64,000 bases of DNA from Erysipelotrichia bacterium (lineage in GTDB: Bacteria; Bacillota_I; Bacilli_A; Erysipelotrichales; Erysipelotrichaceae): assembly GCA_012520255.1 (NCBI GenBank), contig JAAYOQ010000017.1:62001-126000 (forward strand). The letters are read 5' to 3'. The notes under the pieces were generated by a model that saw nothing but the letters and a program-made list of their open reading frames with translations, was not told where the DNA came from and did not search any database. A program made the translations under genes and the position numbers. This document shows, piece by piece, positions 63,802 to 64,000 of the stretch. Position 1 is the first letter of the stretch, and each line of letters opens with the position of its first letter.

Positions 63802-64000
63802 ATGAAAAATATCAAAAAATTGACGATATTGCATTCAAATGATTTGCATGGAGATTTTTTAGCCGAACGTATTGATGAAAAACTGGTAGGTGGAATTTCG
63901 CTTTTATCAGGTTACGTTAATCAAACAAGAGAAGAAAATGAAAACGTCATATATGCAATTGCTGGAGATATGTTTAGAGGCTCTGTAATAGATTCTGAGT
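63802..64000 (+). CDS. 5'-nucleotidase/metallophosphatase family protein (3' end off window)
   Basis: The first 66 codons are present. LTILHSNDLHGDFL has the metal-binding DLH motif, and AGDMFRGS the second-metal GD motif of UshA-like 5'-nucleotidases and 2',3'-cyclic phosphodiesterases. No signal peptide is seen at the N-terminus, unlike secreted UshA. Ten nt after the HTH-Panacea gene, with RBS AAGGAG, so likely co-transcribed. Confidence 0.82.
   Translation, partial: MKNIKKLTILHSNDLHGDFLAERIDEKLVGGISLLSGYVNQTREENENVIYAIAGDMFRGSVIDSE

Overview
The window is AT-rich (about one third G+C by eye) bacterial chromosome from a low-GC Gram-positive. Many genes end in TGA and tryptophan is TGG, so the standard bacterial code is used rather than the Mycoplasma code. 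EzrA, a CcpA-type LacI regulator, YtxG/YtxH-like proteins, LtaS- and UgtP-like enzymes, and gene orders matching Bacillus subtilis point to the Bacilli, probably an Erysipelotrichia-like or related anaerobic lineage. A group B [FeFe] hydrogenase fits anaerobic, fermentative growth. No rRNA, tRNA, CRISPR array, prophage or intact insertion sequence was seen.

Layout. 1-5.9 kb: edge of a PTS IIB gene, a DUF1461 membrane protein, pnp, then trmB with a lipoprotein and a disordered acidic protein. 5.9-11.5 kb: cca and murC diverge; a minus-strand DUF5685 / J-domain / zinc-ribbon operon; a NifU-domain gene with a divergent-PAP2 gene. 11.5-18.5 kb: S1-domain protein, pgi, an orphan RnfC-like protein, a miniature kinase-like protein, then a large membrane protein, a galactokinase-like GHMP kinase and a PIN-like protein. 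18.5-30.6 kb: a block matching the B. subtilis ytxGH-ccpA / tyrS / rpsD / ezrA / cysteine desulfurase / thiI region, followed by ffh. 30.6-45 kb: a polysaccharide deacetylase, then the rpsP-khpA-rimM-trmD-rplS-(lepB)-ylqF-rnhB-dprA-topA-trmFO-xerC-rpsB-tsf block, again as in B. subtilis but with clpQY/codY missing between xerC and rpsB. 45-49 kb: fba, an Ssb-like gene, thyA-folA and a flavin reductase-rubredoxin fusion. 49-53.3 kb: an ABC importer operon headed by a TM1266-type hydrogenase-associated regulator, divergent from the hydrogenase. 53-64 kb: phosphodiesterase, glycolipid glucosyltransferase, lipoproteins, Y-family polymerase with YolD, an MnmM-like methyltransferase, an LtaS-like enzyme, an HTH-Panacea protein and the start of a 5'-nucleotidase.

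Most genes are housekeeping: translation, RNA processing, tRNA modification, SRP targeting, cell division, envelope lipids and glycolysis. They sit in tight operons with 1-17 nt overlaps, and the gaps carry strong hairpin terminators and well-formed sigma-A-type promoters. Known regulatory RNAs are visible at rpsD (S4 leader) and probably rplS (L19 leader).

The less ordinary parts are: an attenuator-like leader with a duplicated GGCGAG switch element before the TM1266/ABC operon; three perfect 24-bp repeats, each reading as a seven-codon micro-ORF, upstream of rpsB; a regularly spaced cysteine ladder in the YtxH-like protein; a one-mismatch cre site over the promoter of the ccpA operon; two near-identical palindromes at the promoter of an apparently leaderless HTH-Panacea gene with no evident toxin; and a 21-bp palindrome over the -10 box of the translesion polymerase operon.
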